Source of the DNA: Massilia yuzhufengensis
Lineage (GTDB): Bacteria; Pseudomonadota; Gammaproteobacteria; Burkholderiales; Burkholderiaceae_D
NCBI RefSeq assembly: GCF_900112225.1
Contig: NZ_FOLD01000008.1
Span: 62,001-126,000, forward strand
DNA length: 64,000 nucleotides
Reading direction: 5' to 3'
Positions 55,725-64,000 of this stretch are shown piece by piece (the first letter of the stretch is position 1; each line of letters starts with the position of its first letter). The translations under genes and the position numbers were made by a program. A model generated the notes under the pieces. That model saw nothing but the letters and a program-made list of their open reading frames with translations. It was not told the origin of the DNA and searched no databases.

Positions 55725-57529
55725 ACCGCCTCCCGGGGAAAGCCATGACCAGCTCCTTGAGCACCCTGTGCGCAGCCCTGTTGCTCTGCGCCGGCGCCGC
55801 CGCCGCGGCGCCCACCCTGGTGCGGGATGTGCGCGTGTTCGACGGCGAGCGCGTGCACGAACGCCGCTCGGTATTGTTCGACGGGGGCGTCATCGTCGAC
55901 GCCGACTACCGCGGCGCGGCGCCGAAGGATGCGCGGGTTGTCGACGGCCTGGGGCGCACGCTGCTGCCCGGCCTGATCGATGCGCATACCCATGCCTACC
56001 GCTTCCACGAGCTGCCGGTGCTGTTCGGTGTGACCACCCAGGTCGACATGTTCAGCGATATCCCCACCATGACGGCGACCAAGGCGGCGATGCGTGCAGG
56101 CGGCAACAGCGCGCGGGCCGACCTGTTCTCGGCCGGCACGCTGGTGACCGCGCCCGGCGGCGTCGGCACGCAGTTCGGCCTTGCGATCCCGACACTGGCC
56201 CGGGCCGGCGATGCGCAAGCCTTCGTCGACGCCCGCATCGCCGAAGGCTCGGACTTCATCAAGATCGTGCTGGTCGGCGCCAGGGCCCATACGCTCGACC
56301 TGGCCACGGCGAAGGCGGTGATCGACGCGGCGCACCGGCGCGGCAAGCTGGCCGTGGTGCACGTCAACACCGAGCAGGATGCGCGCGCCGTGCTGGAAGC
56401 CGGCGCCGATGGCCTGACCCACCTGTTCACGGGAACCGACATCGATGCGGCCGGCCTGGCCCGGCTGGCCGCCAGCCGCGGCGCCTTCGTGATCCCGACT
56501 TTCACGGTGCTGGAAAGCGAGACCGGGGTCCATACCGACGACTTGCTGGCCGACCCGGCCTTCGCCGGCCTGCTCGACCAGGACATGCAGGGGCTGCTCA
56601 AGGCGCGCTACGGCGCGGCGCCCCGCCCACAGCGGCTGGCCGCGCCCAAGGCCCTGACGGCGGCGCTGCACCGGGCCGGCGTGGCGGTGCTGGCCGGGAC
56701 CGACGCCGGCAACGCCGGCACCCAGCACGGCGTGAGCATGCACCGCGAACTGGCCGCGCTGGTCGAGGCGGGCCTGAGCCCGCAACAGGCGCTCGCCGCG
56801 GCCACCAGCGCGCCGGCCAAGGCGTTTCGCCTGGGCCTGCGCGGCCGCATCGACAAGGGCTACAAGGCCGACCTGCTGCTGGTGCAGGGCAATCCGGCCG
56901 TGGATATCCGGGCCACGCGCCGGATCGTCGAGGTGTGGAAGGACGGTGAGAGCGCCACGCCGCTGCGCGACCAGCAGCGCCAGCTGGTGGCGCAGCGCGC
57001 GGCGGCCGCCGCGAATGCACTGGCGCTGCCGCCGGACGGGCGCATCAGCCAGTTCAGCGGCGCGGGCCTGGCCAGTCCCTTCGGCGCGGGCTGGATGCCG
57101 TCGACCGACAGCTTCACCGGCGGCAAGTCGACCGTCACGCTGGCGCCGCAAGCGGCGCTGCCGGACGGCCAGGTGCCGCTTGCGGTCCATGCCACGGTGG
57201 CGCCGGGCCTGCCGTACGCCTGGGCCGGCATCGCCTTCATGCCCGGCGCGCAGCCGATGCAGGCGGCGAACCTGAGCGCCGCCACGCTGCTGCGCTTTCG
57301 CGTGCGCGGCGATGGCAAGCAGTACCAGGTGATCGCGATGTCGCAAGGCGTGCAGGCGCCGCGCACCAGCCGCTTCACCGCCGGCGCCGAATGGACCGAG
57401 GTCACGGTTCCGTTCAGCGAGCTCAAAGGCCTCGATCCGGCGGCCGTCACCATGTTAGGATTTAACGCCGGACCGCAAGCGGGCGAGTACCGCTTCGAGA
57501 TCGCCGACGTGCGCCTGCTGGCCCAATGA
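55721..57529 (+). CDS. Secreted amidohydrolase with C-terminal CIA30 domain (copy 2)
   Basis: 602 residues from the ATG at 55721, or 594 from 55745, where GGGGAA gives a ribosome site; either yields a signal peptide (LCAALLLCAGAAAAAP). The domain plan and motifs are those of copy 1 (LIDAHTHAYRFHE, GTDAGNAGTQH). The two proteins are close paralogues over their full length, so this is a tandem duplication. The loop after the catalytic FIKI differs completely: VLVGARAHT here against VMEGGYGFKS in copy 1, which suggests different substrates. The CIA30-like domain is also conserved. Confidence 0.9.
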   Translation: MNRLPGKAMTSSLSTLCAALLLCAGAAAAAPTLVRDVRVFDGERVHERRSVLFDGGVIVDADYRGAAPKDARVVDGLGRTLLPGLIDAHTHAYRFHELPVLFGVTTQVDMFSDIPTMTATKAAMRAGGNSARADLFSAGTLVTAPGGVGTQFGLAIPTLARAGDAQAFVDARIAEGSDFIKIVLVGARAHTLDLATAKAVIDAAHRRGKLAVVHVNTEQDARAVLEAGADGLTHLFTGTDIDAAGLARLAASRGAFVIPTFTVLESETGVHTDDLLADPAFAGLLDQDMQGLLKARYGAAPRPQRLAAPKALTAALHRAGVAVLAGTDAGNAGTQHGVSMHRELAALVEAGLSPQQALAAATSAPAKAFRLGLRGRIDKGYKADLLLVQGNPAVDIRATRRIVEVWKDGESATPLRDQQRQLVAQRAAAAANALALPPDGRISQFSGAGLASPFGAGWMPSTDSFTGGKSTVTLAPQAALPDGQVPLAVHATVAPGLPYAWAGIAFMPGAQPMQAANLSAATLLRFRVRGDGKQYQVIAMSQGVQAPRTSRFTAGAEWTEVTVPFSELKGLDPAAVTMLGFNAGPQAGEYRFEIADVRLLAQ

Positions 57530-57536
57530 CACCCAC

Positions 57537-58664
57537 ATGACGGATGGACCGATGAACAGGATCAGGACACTGCTGGCAAGGCCATGGATCCCGCCCGAGC
57601 ATGGCAAGCTGCCGTACTTCTGGCTGCTCAGCCTGGGCTACATGGGCTGGAAGTACGCCTACGTGACGCCGGGCGCGCTGGAACTGGCCATGCTGGCGCT
57701 GACCCTGGCGGTCTTCGTGCCCCTGTACTGCGCCAGCTACTGGGCGCGCGGCTGGCAGGTCGCGGCCTGCATGCTGGCGGGCTGCCTGATCGGCGCGGCC
57801 TGGGTGCACTGGAACGTCGGCGCCGCCACCTTCTTCATCTTCGCCTGCGCCATGGCGGCGCGCATCCAGCGCTTCCGGCTCGCCATGCTGGCGATCGGCG
57901 CCGTGATCGCGGCCGGCCTGCTGGCCTCCCTGCTGGTGCCGCAGGCGCAGATGCGCTTCATCTTCCTCATGCCGCTCGTCACCGGCGGCCTGCCGGTGGG
58001 CATCGGCTCCTTCATGGATGCGCGCCTGCGCCGCTCGCGCCAGGAGCTGATGCGCAAGCAGGAAGAGGTCGAGCACATGGCCACCATCGCCGAACGCGAA
58101 CGCATCTCGCGCGACCTGCACGACCTGCTCGGGCATTCCTTATCGCTCATCGCGCTCAAGGCCGAACTGGCGCGCAAGCTGGTGCACCGCGACGCCGATG
58201 CCTGCGCGCGCGAGATCGCCGACATTGAAACCAGCGCGCGCCAGGCCCTGGCCGAAGTGCGTGGCGCCGTCAGCGGCTACCGCGAGAGCGGCCTGGCGCA
58301 TGCATTGGCCAGCGCGCGCGCCAGCCTCGCCGCCGCCGACGTCCTGCTGGAAGAACAGGTGCAGCGCTTCCCCCTGGGCCCGGCCGCTGAGAACGTGGTG
58401 GCGCTGGCCCTGCGCGAGGCGGTCACCAACGTCGTGCGCCATGCCGGCGCCAGGCACTGCAGCGTGTCCCTTGGGCTGGAACATGGCGTGGCGGTGCTGC
58501 GCATCGCCGACGATGGCCAGGCCCGCAGCGAGGTCGCCATCCGGCATGGCAACGGGCTGTCCGGCATGCGCGAGCGCGCACAGTCGATCGGCGGCAGGCT
58601 GGCGGTGCAGGCCCGCGCCGGCTTCGAGCTCGAACTGCGCGTGCCTGCGGGAGTCGCCACATGA
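57537..58664 (+). CDS. Sensor histidine kinase, DesK/LiaS type
   Basis: 375 residues. Residues 1-160 have five or six membrane helices with almost no soluble loop (YFWLLSLGYMGWKYAYV, LAMLALTLAVFVPLYCASYW, FIFACAMAARIQ...). A coiled linker follows (RLRRSRQELMRKQEEVEHM), then the HisKA_3 box ERERISRDLHDLLGHSLSLI with the phospho-His, and HATPase (LREAVTNVVRHAGA, GNGLSGMRERAQSIGG). This is the membrane-sensing layout of DesK. Start codons at 57537 and 57552. Seven bp after copy 2 and overlapping the regulator gene by 4 bp. Confidence 0.93.
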   Translation: MTDGPMNRIRTLLARPWIPPEHGKLPYFWLLSLGYMGWKYAYVTPGALELAMLALTLAVFVPLYCASYWARGWQVAACMLAGCLIGAAWVHWNVGAATFFIFACAMAARIQRFRLAMLAIGAVIAAGLLASLLVPQAQMRFIFLMPLVTGGLPVGIGSFMDARLRRSRQELMRKQEEVEHMATIAERERISRDLHDLLGHSLSLIALKAELARKLVHRDADACAREIADIETSARQALAEVRGAVSGYRESGLAHALASARASLAAADVLLEEQVQRFPLGPAAENVVALALREAVTNVVRHAGARHCSVSLGLEHGVAVLRIADDGQARSEVAIRHGNGLSGMRERAQSIGGRLAVQARAGFELELRVPAGVAT

Positions 58665-59266
58665 TTCGCATCCTGCTGGCTGAAGACCAGAACATGGTGC
58701 TCGGCGCCATGGCCGCGCTGCTGCGGCTGGAACCCGACTTCGAGGTGGTGGGCGCCGCCACCAACGGCAAGGAAGCGCTGGCGCTGTGCGAGGAGCGCGC
58801 GCCCGACATCGTCCTGACCGACATCGAGATGCCGCTCATGACCGGGCTCGAACTGGCGGCCAGGCTCAAGGAGCGGCGGCTGCCGGCGAAGGTCATCGTC
58901 GTCACCACCTTCGGACGCAGCGGCTACCTGCGGCGCGCGCTGGAAGCGGGCGTGCGCGGCTACCTGCTCAAGGATGCGCCGGTCGATTCGCTGGCCGCCG
59001 CGATCCGCGCGGTGCACGGCGGCGGCCGGGCGATCGCGCCCGAGCTGGCGATGGAAAGCTGGAGCGGCGGCGGCGACCCGCTGACCGAGCGCGAGCGCCA
59101 GGTCTTGCGCCTGGCCGGAGAAGGGCGCTCGAGCGCCGACATCGCGCGCCAGGTGCACCTGTCCGAGGGCACGGTGCGCAACTATCTGTCGGAGGCGATC
59201 AGCAAACTCAATGCCGCCAACCGGGTGGAAGCCTACCGCATGGCGCGCGATGCCGGCTGGCTGTAG
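58661..59266 (+). CDS. LuxR-family response regulator, DesR type
   Basis: 201 residues. Receiver domain (about 1-125) with acidic pocket LLAEDQNM, phospho-Asp near 54 in IVLTDIEMPLMTG, Thr/Lys in VVTTFG and LLKDAP; LuxR-type helix-turn-helix at about 135-195 (LTERERQVLRLAGEGRSSAD and LSEGTVRNYLSEAISKL). Translation is coupled to the kinase gene (ATGA at 58661-58664). The likely target is the palindrome at 53831-53850. Confidence 0.94.
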   Translation: MIRILLAEDQNMVLGAMAALLRLEPDFEVVGAATNGKEALALCEERAPDIVLTDIEMPLMTGLELAARLKERRLPAKVIVVTTFGRSGYLRRALEAGVRGYLLKDAPVDSLAAAIRAVHGGGRAIAPELAMESWSGGGDPLTERERQVLRLAGEGRSSADIARQVHLSEGTVRNYLSEAISKLNAANRVEAYRMARDAGWL

Positions 59267-59278
59267 CCGGCCGGGGCG

Positions 59279-59683
59279 TCAGCTGTTGCGCAGTACCAGC
59301 ATGCGCGCATGGCGCCCTTCGCGAGCGCGCAGGCGCCGTGCGCTCGGGCCCTGCAGCAGCGGGTAGGCCAGCACCAGGCCGATGATCAGGGTAAAGCCGA
59401 GCAGCATCCCGCTCATCCACAATACCGCCGGGTCGTCGCTGCGCCAGAGCGTCACCGCGCTGGCCAGGAAGGGCAGCAGCAGGAGCAGGGTGCACAGGCG
59501 GCCCAGCCTGGGCGAGCGGCGGACGCGCTGGCCGGCCACGCCGACATAAAAGAAGCTTGCGGACGCCAGCAGCATCGCTACCAGCACGGTGGCCGGCATG
59601 GCGCCGTTCGGGAACAGCATGGCTGGCGGGGCAACCAGCACCAGCACCCCGGCTAGCAGGCAGAGAAGACGCAGGAAGATCAT
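59279..59683 (-). CDS. Small integral membrane protein of unknown function
   Basis: 134 residues with four hydrophobic segments (LLCLLAGVLVLVAPPAMLF, ATVLVAMLLASASFFYVGV, LCTLLLLLPFLASAVTLW, MLLGFTLIIGLVLAYPLL) and a basic C-terminus. No family is recognised. Convergent with the regulator gene; 92 bp from the SMR gene upstream on the same strand. Confidence 0.6.
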   Translation of the reverse strand: MIFLRLLCLLAGVLVLVAPPAMLFPNGAMPATVLVAMLLASASFFYVGVAGQRVRRSPRLGRLCTLLLLLPFLASAVTLWRSDDPAVLWMSGMLLGFTLIIGLVLAYPLLQGPSARRLRAREGRHARMLVLRNS

Positions 59684-59775
59684 GTTCTTGTTTCCTTGAT
59701 TCGAGTTCGTTGTACAGGGAACTTGATAGAAAGGAAACAGTATCGGATTTACAATTTCGATGGCGCGCGGATGAG

Positions 59776-60117
59776 TTAGTGGCCGACGCTCTTCGAGAAC
59801 AGGTTGATCACGGCCACGCCGGCAATGATCAAGGCGAGTCCGGCGATGGCCGGCAGATCGAGGCGCTGCTGGTAGACCACCCAGCTGATCGCCGAGATCA
59901 GCACGATGCCGACGCCCGACCAGATGGCATAGGCGATGCCCGTGGGCAGCACACGCAGGCTGAAGGTCAGCAGGTAGAAGGACACCGCGTAGAAGCCGAC
60001 CGTTACGATGCTGGGAAGCGGGCGGGTAAAGCTGTCGGAGGCCTTGAGCGCGGTGGTGGCGATGACTTCGGCGAGGATGGCCAGGCCGAGGTAAAGGTAG
60101 GCTTGGGTCTGGGTCAT
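59776..60117 (-). CDS. SMR family multidrug efflux protein, EmrE-like
   Basis: 113-residue proton-coupled exporter of cationic or guanidinium compounds. Four membrane helices; the essential Glu of helix 1 is in LAILAEVIATTALKAS. Other landmarks are AYAIWSGVGIVLISAISW and LIIAGVAVINLFS. The WSG motif and sequence point to the EmrE/QacE branch rather than SugE/Gdx. Overlaps the upstream VOC gene by 4 bp. Confidence 0.92.
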   Translation of the reverse strand: MTQTQAYLYLGLAILAEVIATTALKASDSFTRPLPSIVTVGFYAVSFYLLTFSLRVLPTGIAYAIWSGVGIVLISAISWVVYQQRLDLPAIAGLALIIAGVAVINLFSKSVGH

Positions 60118-60404
60118 GCGGCGGGAAGCTGGTGGCCGATCATGATACGGTGGCCGTCCACGGTGCGCACGCCGAATTCGCGCATGCCCCAGGGTTCGTC
60201 GGCCAACTGCTTGACCAATACGGCGCCGGCGGCCAGCGCGCGCGCATGCCAGGCGTCGGCCATGATGCGGCAGCCGTCGCGCACGTACATGCGCCAGCCC
60301 GGGTCGCCCATGTCGTGGATGGAAAAGCCCAGCACGTCGCGGTAGAACGCGGCCGAGCGCTCGAGGTCGGGGACGGCCAGCACATACAGGTGATGCTTGA
60401 TCAT
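60114..60404 (-). CDS. VOC family (glyoxalase-like) protein, apparently shortened
   Basis: 96 residues, against about 120 for typical single-module VOC proteins. The N-terminal strand-helix unit HHLYVLAVPDLERSAAFYRD and the C-terminal EPWGMREFGVRTVDGHRIM are well preserved. The middle is not: RDGCRIM continues directly into ADAWHARALAAGA, skipping the usual ~25-residue segment with the strand before that helix. An in-frame internal deletion is likely, and the metal-binding cavity would be affected. Overlaps the SMR gene by 4 bp. Confidence 0.7.
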   Translation of the reverse strand: MIKHHLYVLAVPDLERSAAFYRDVLGFSIHDMGDPGWRMYVRDGCRIMADAWHARALAAGAVLVKQLADEPWGMREFGVRTVDGHRIMIGHQLPAA

Positions 60405-60429
60405 CGTGCCGTCCCTCCCCGGTGGGTGC

Positions 60430-60876
60430 TTACTGCTCGCGGACCCAGGTCTGCGAACGGCCGAACATCGGCGCGCCGATGTAGCCGCGCACTTCGAGCT
60501 TGCTGCCGTTGTCCTTCAGCTGCGCCTTGCTCTTGTAGGTCTTGCCCTTGGCCGGGTCGAGGATCTCGCCGCCGGTGTACTCGTTACCGTCTTTCTTGAG
60601 GCCCGACAGGATGGTCATGCCGATGATCGGCTGGTCCTTGCGCGCGCCTTCGCAGGAGGTGCATTTCGGGTTCTGGTCCTGGTCCGCCGGGCGGAACAGC
60701 TTCTCGATCTTGCCGGTCAGGATGCCGTTTTCCTCGGTGATCCGCACCAGCGACTTCGGCTTGCCGGTTTCGTCGTCGATCGTCTTCCAGGCGCCTGCCG
60801 CAGAGGCGTTTTGCGCCATCGCTGCGGGCATCGCGAACATCATGGCAAGCAGGCTTACGCCCATCACTTTACGCAT
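60430..60876 (-). CDS. DUF2147 family exported protein
   Basis: 148 residues with a signal peptide (MGVSLLAMMFAMPAAMAQ). The mature protein has the DUF2147 features AGAWKTIDDETGKPKSLVRI, KCTSCEGARKDQPIIGMTIL and GGEILDPAKGKTYK. The two close Cys in KCTSC may bind metal or form a disulfide. The start at 60876 is chosen for its signal peptide. Function of the family is not established. Probably cotranscribed with the VOC and SMR genes (25 bp apart). Confidence 0.88.
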   Translation of the reverse strand: MRKVMGVSLLAMMFAMPAAMAQNASAAGAWKTIDDETGKPKSLVRITEENGILTGKIEKLFRPADQDQNPKCTSCEGARKDQPIIGMTILSGLKKDGNEYTGGEILDPAKGKTYKSKAQLKDNGSKLEVRGYIGAPMFGRSQTWVREQ

Positions 60877-61001
60877 TGTCAGTCTCCATTGTTGTTGTCG
60901 GGCCGGGCCAGTGTAGCAAACTGTTTTCACGGATGGGGTATCGAAATCCGAGGAACTCTTCCAAATGTGCTATCCCGATAGCGCTCGCATTTTTTGTTAC
61001 C

Positions 61002-61040
61002 CCAAAAACCGTCGTTCCGGCCTGCGCCGGGACGACGTGC
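61002..61040. repeat. Dispersed palindromic repeat, arm 11
   Basis: ACCGTCGTTCCGGCCTGCGC followed by CGGGACGACGTGC; the stem combines a TTCCGG half with a CCGGGA half (one G-T pair). On the minus strand it is followed by GTTTTTGGGG and lies about 50 bp after the valS stop, so it may serve as the valS terminator. Confidence 0.7.
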
Positions 61041-61089
61041 TACTGATAGCTAAACGAAGAAAATGTCGGCGGTTCTCGGAAAATCCCCC

Positions 61090-63897
61090 TTACACCGCCA
61101 GCTTCGCCAGTTGCTCCCGCATCTTGTCCAGGGTCGCCGAGAAGTTCGCCAAACGTTCCTTCTCCTGCGCCACCACCGCGGCCGGGGCACGCGCCACGAA
61201 ACTTTCACTCGACAGCTTGCCATTGGCCTTGGCGATCTCGCCTTCGATGCGCACGATTTCCTTCGACAAGCGTTCGCGTTCGGCGGCGACGTCGATTTCG
61301 ACCTTGAGCATCAGCTTGGTGGTGCCGACCACCGACACCGCCGCCGGCGATTCCGGCAGGGCCTCGACGATCTGCACCTCAAGCAGCTTGCCCAGCGACT
61401 GGATGTAAGGCGCGAAACCGGCCATGTTGGCACGGTCCGCCTCATTGCCCGGCTCGACGATCAGCGGCACGCGCACCGAGGGCGAGAGCTTCATCTCGCC
61501 GCGCAGGTTGCGGGTGGCGTTGGTCAGGTCCTTGAGCTGGGCCATCCAGGCTTCGGCGTCTTCGTTCACTTGCGACAGGTCGGCCAGCGGGTAGGGCTGG
61601 ACCATGATGCTGTCGCGATTATCTCCCGATCCTTTGCCGGTCAGCGGTGCGACAGCCTGCCACAGGGCTTCGGTGACGAAGGGGATGATCGGGTGCGCCA
61701 GGCGCAGGATCACTTCCAGCACGCGCAGCAGCGTGTGGCGGGTGGCGCGCTGCTGGGCTTCGGTGCCTTGCTGGACCGAGACCTTGGCCACTTCCAGGTA
61801 CCAGTCGCAGTACTCGTCCCAGACGAACTTGTAGATGCTGCTGGCGATATTGTCGAAGCGGTAGTCGGCGAAGCCTTTCGCGATGTCGAGCTCGGCGCGG
61901 TTCATCAGGGAGATGATCCAGCGGTCGGCCTGCGACAGGTCGGCCGGGTCGGGCGCGCCGCAGTCCTTGCCTTCGGTATTCATCATCACGAAGCGCGTCG
62001 CATTCCACATCTTGTTGCAGAAGTTGCGGTAACCTTCGCAGCGGCCCAGGTCGAAGTTGATGTTGCGGCCCAGCGAAGCGTAGCTCGCCATGGTGAAGCG
62101 CACGGCGTCGGTGCCGAAGGCGGGAACGCCGTCCGGGAATTCCTTGCGGGTGGCTTTCGCGATCTTTTCGGCGGCGCGCGGGTCCATCAGGCCGGTGGTG
62201 CGCTTGGCCACCAGGTCGTCGAGCTTGATGCCGTCGATCAGGTCGATCGGGTCGAGGGTATTGCCCTTGGACTTCGACATCTTCTGGCCTTGACTGTCGC
62301 GCACCAGGCCGTGCACGTACACGGTCTCGAACGGCACCTTGCCGGTGAAGTGGGCCGTCATCATCACCATGCGGGCGACCCAGAAGAAGATGATGTCAAA
62401 GCCGGTGACCAGCACCGACGACGGCAGGAACATCTCCATGTCCTTGGTCTGCTCGGGCCAGCCCATGGTCGAGAACGGAACCAGGGCCGACGAGAACCAG
62501 GTGTCGAGCACGTCGTCGTCGCGGCGGATCGGGCCGGCGATGCCGGCCGCCTTGGCCTTGGCTTGCGCTTCTTCTTCGGTGCGGGCGACCACGATCTGGC
62601 CGTCTTCGGCGTACCAGGCCGGGATGCGGTGGCCCCACCACAGCTGGCGCGAGATGCACCAGTCCTGGATGTTGCCCAGCCACTGGTTGTAGGTGGTGGT
62701 CCAGTTCTCAGGGACGAACTTGATCTGGCCGCTGGCGACCTTTTCCATGGCCACTTCGGTGATCGACTTGCCCGGGTTGAAAGTGCCTTCCGGCGCCGGC
62801 TTGCTCATCGCGACGAACCACTGGTCGGTGAGCATCGGCTCGATAACGACGCCGGTACGGTCGCCGCGCGGGACCATCAGCTTGTGCGGCTTCACCGCTT
62901 CCAGCAGGCCTTGCGCTTCCAGGTCGGCGACGATCTGCTTGCGCGCGGCGAAGCGGTCCATGCCCTGGTATTGGGCGGGGCCGTTCTCGTTGACCTTGGC
63001 GTCGAGCGTGAAGATGCTGATCGGCGCGAGGCCGGCGCGCTGGCCGACCGCGTAGTCGTTGAAGTCGTGGGCAGGGGTGATCTTGACGCAGCCGGTGCCG
63101 AATTCCTTGTCGACGTAGCTGTCGGCGATGACCGGGATCTGGCGGCCGGTGAGCGGCAGGGTCAGCATCTTGCCGTGCAGGTGCGTGTAGCGCTCGTCGG
63201 TCGGATCCACCGCCACCGCGACGTCACCCAGCATGGTCTCGGGACGGGTGGTGGCCACCGTCAGCTGGCCGGAGCCGTCGGCGAGCGGGTACTGGATGTA
63301 CCACATCGAGCCGTCTTCTTCCTGCGAATCCACTTCGAGGTCCGACACCGCGGTGCCCAGCACCGGATCCCAGTTGACCAGGCGCTTGCCGCGGTAGATC
63401 AGGCCTTGCTCGTACAGGCGCACGAAGACTTCCGACACCGTCTTGGAACGGGTCTCGTCCATCGTGAAGTATTCGCGCTGCCAGTCCGGCGACGTACCCA
63501 TGCGGCGCATCTGGCCGGTGATGGTGTTGCCCGACTTTTCCTTCCACTCCCAGACCTTCTCGACGAAGGCTTCGCGGCCCAGGTCGTGGCGCGAGATCTT
63601 CTGCGCGTCGAGCTGGCGCTCCACCACGATCTGGGTGGCGATGCCGGCGTGGTCGGTGCCCGGGATCCACGCGGTGTTATAGCCGCGCATGCGGTAGTAG
63701 CGGGTCAGGCCGTCCATGACGGTCTGGTTGAAGGCATGGCCCATGTGCAGGGTGCCCGTCACGTTCGGCGGCGGCAGCTGGATGCTGAACGACGGCTTGC
63801 CGTCCTCCATGGTGGCGGCGTAGTAACCGCGCTGTTCCCACTCGGCGCGCCAGTATTGTTCAATGTCTGCGGGCTCGAAAGACTTGGCTAGTTCCAT
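61090..63897 (-). CDS. valS: Valyl-tRNA synthetase
   Basis: Class I aminoacyl-tRNA synthetase with editing. 935 residues: HIGH motif [14 protein letters not shown], editing domain with [20 protein letters not shown] motif [13 protein letters not shown], tRNA-binding anticodon domain, and a C-terminal coiled coil ([20 protein letters not shown]). Start [16 protein letters not shown]. Monocistronic. Confidence 0.97.
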   Translation of the reverse strand: MELAKSFEPADIEQYWRAEWEQRGYYAATMEDGKPSFSIQLPPPNVTGTLHMGHAFNQTVMDGLTRYYRMRGYNTAWIPGTDHAGIATQIVVERQLDAQKISRHDLGREAFVEKVWEWKEKSGNTITGQMRRMGTSPDWQREYFTMDETRSKTVSEVFVRLYEQGLIYRGKRLVNWDPVLGTAVSDLEVDSQEEDGSMWYIQYPLADGSGQLTVATTRPETMLGDVAVAVDPTDERYTHLHGKMLTLPLTGRQIPVIADSYVDKEFGTGCVKITPAHDFNDYAVGQRAGLAPISIFTLDAKVNENGPAQYQGMDRFAARKQIVADLEAQGLLEAVKPHKLMVPRGDRTGVVIEPMLTDQWFVAMSKPAPEGTFNPGKSITEVAMEKVASGQIKFVPENWTTTYNQWLGNIQDWCISRQLWWGHRIPAWYAEDGQIVVARTEEEAQAKAKAAGIAGPIRRDDDVLDTWFSSALVPFSTMGWPEQTKDMEMFLPSSVLVTGFDIIFFWVARMVMMTAHFTGKVPFETVYVHGLVRDSQGQKMSKSKGNTLDPIDLIDGIKLDDLVAKRTTGLMDPRAAEKIAKATRKEFPDGVPAFGTDAVRFTMASYASLGRNINFDLGRCEGYRNFCNKMWNATRFVMMNTEGKDCGAPDPADLSQADRWIISLMNRAELDIAKGFADYRFDNIASSIYKFVWDEYCDWYLEVAKVSVQQGTEAQQRATRHTLLRVLEVILRLAHPIIPFVTEALWQAVAPLTGKGSGDNRDSIMVQPYPLADLSQVNEDAEAWMAQLKDLTNATRNLRGEMKLSPSVRVPLIVEPGNEADRANMAGFAPYIQSLGKLLEVQIVEALPESPAAVSVVGTTKLMLKVEIDVAAERERLSKEIVRIEGEIAKANGKLSSESFVARAPAAVVAQEKERLANFSATLDKMREQLAKLAV

Positions 63898-63933
63898 GAT
63901 GTGGCGATGTGCGAAGGATTGATCGAAACGACC

Positions 63934-63939
63934 ATTATA
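63934..63939 (-). promoter_or_regulatory. Candidate -10 element for valS
   Basis: On the minus strand a perfect TATAAT, 36 bp before the valS ATG. No clear -35 box. The remaining sequence to the right edge (to 64000) shows no gene. Confidence 0.4.
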
Positions 63940-64000
63940 GAGGAGGCCGGGGTGGATGCGGTCGGGCCGGCAGGCCGGTGGCGGCAGGGGCTATGCATTT

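Noticed and set aside
61063-63891. 942-codon plus-strand frame opposite valS
   Set aside because: Antisense to an unambiguous valyl-tRNA synthetase; no recognisable domain and the typical His/Asp/Arg-rich shadow composition.

Overview
The window is about 64 kb of GC-rich chromosome from a betaproteobacterium, most likely an Oxalobacteraceae member of the Massilia/Telluria/Duganella type. The reasons are the gene order (def-fmt, LysM protein-dprA-smg-topB; rplM-rpsI, argC, bactofilin, erpA, anmK; M23 peptidase/tyrS-dtd; dusB-fis-purH-ruvCAB; valS), a PEP-CTERM protein, and a dispersed palindromic repeat of a kind common in these genomes. The assignment is inferred from gene content and synteny, not from an rRNA gene. 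I see no rRNA, tRNA, CRISPR array, transposase, integrase or phage gene.

Layout. 1-7.8 kb: the end of a BrnA-like antitoxin gene, then def-fmt on the minus strand and a LysM protein, dprA, smg and topB on the plus strand. 8.1-15.9 kb: a chemotaxis receptor, a small secreted protein, an orphan addiction-module-like protein, and an ABC ATPase paired with a large permease/M1-peptidase fusion. 15.9-20.8 kb: coq7, an OsmC protein, and a NatAB-like ABC exporter with a secreted alpha/beta hydrolase. 20.9-27.2 kb: rplM-rpsI, a membrane-bound XRE regulator with a secreted partner, argC, a bactofilin, erpA and anmK. 27.4-38.6 kb: an accessory block of exported proteins (PEP-CTERM protein, two ~1200-residue multidomain proteins, an unknown secreted protein and a di-haem oxidoreductase) lying between anmK and the M23 peptidase/tyrS pair. 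38.7-49.1 kb: M23 peptidase, tyrS-dtd, PEBP-like protein, histidine phosphatase, dusB-fis, purH and ruvC-ruvA-ruvB. 49.2-60.9 kb: accessory genes, including a hybrid histidine kinase, pta-ackA, two tandem amidohydrolase-CIA30 genes in an operon with a DesK/DesR-type two-component system, an SMR transporter, a shortened VOC protein and a DUF2147 protein. 61.1-63.9 kb: valS.

Functional themes: housekeeping translation, tRNA, purine and recombination genes form a conserved backbone. Genes for secretion, signalling and efflux sit between them. The parts least explained by known families are the exported-protein block at 27.4-38.3 kb, where base composition shifts inside one gene, the amidohydrolase/two-component operon with a perfect 20-bp palindrome upstream, and the XRE-membrane regulator with helically phased repeats upstream. 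The palindromic repeat family (at least eleven arms) fills most long gene-free gaps, usually in inverted pairs.
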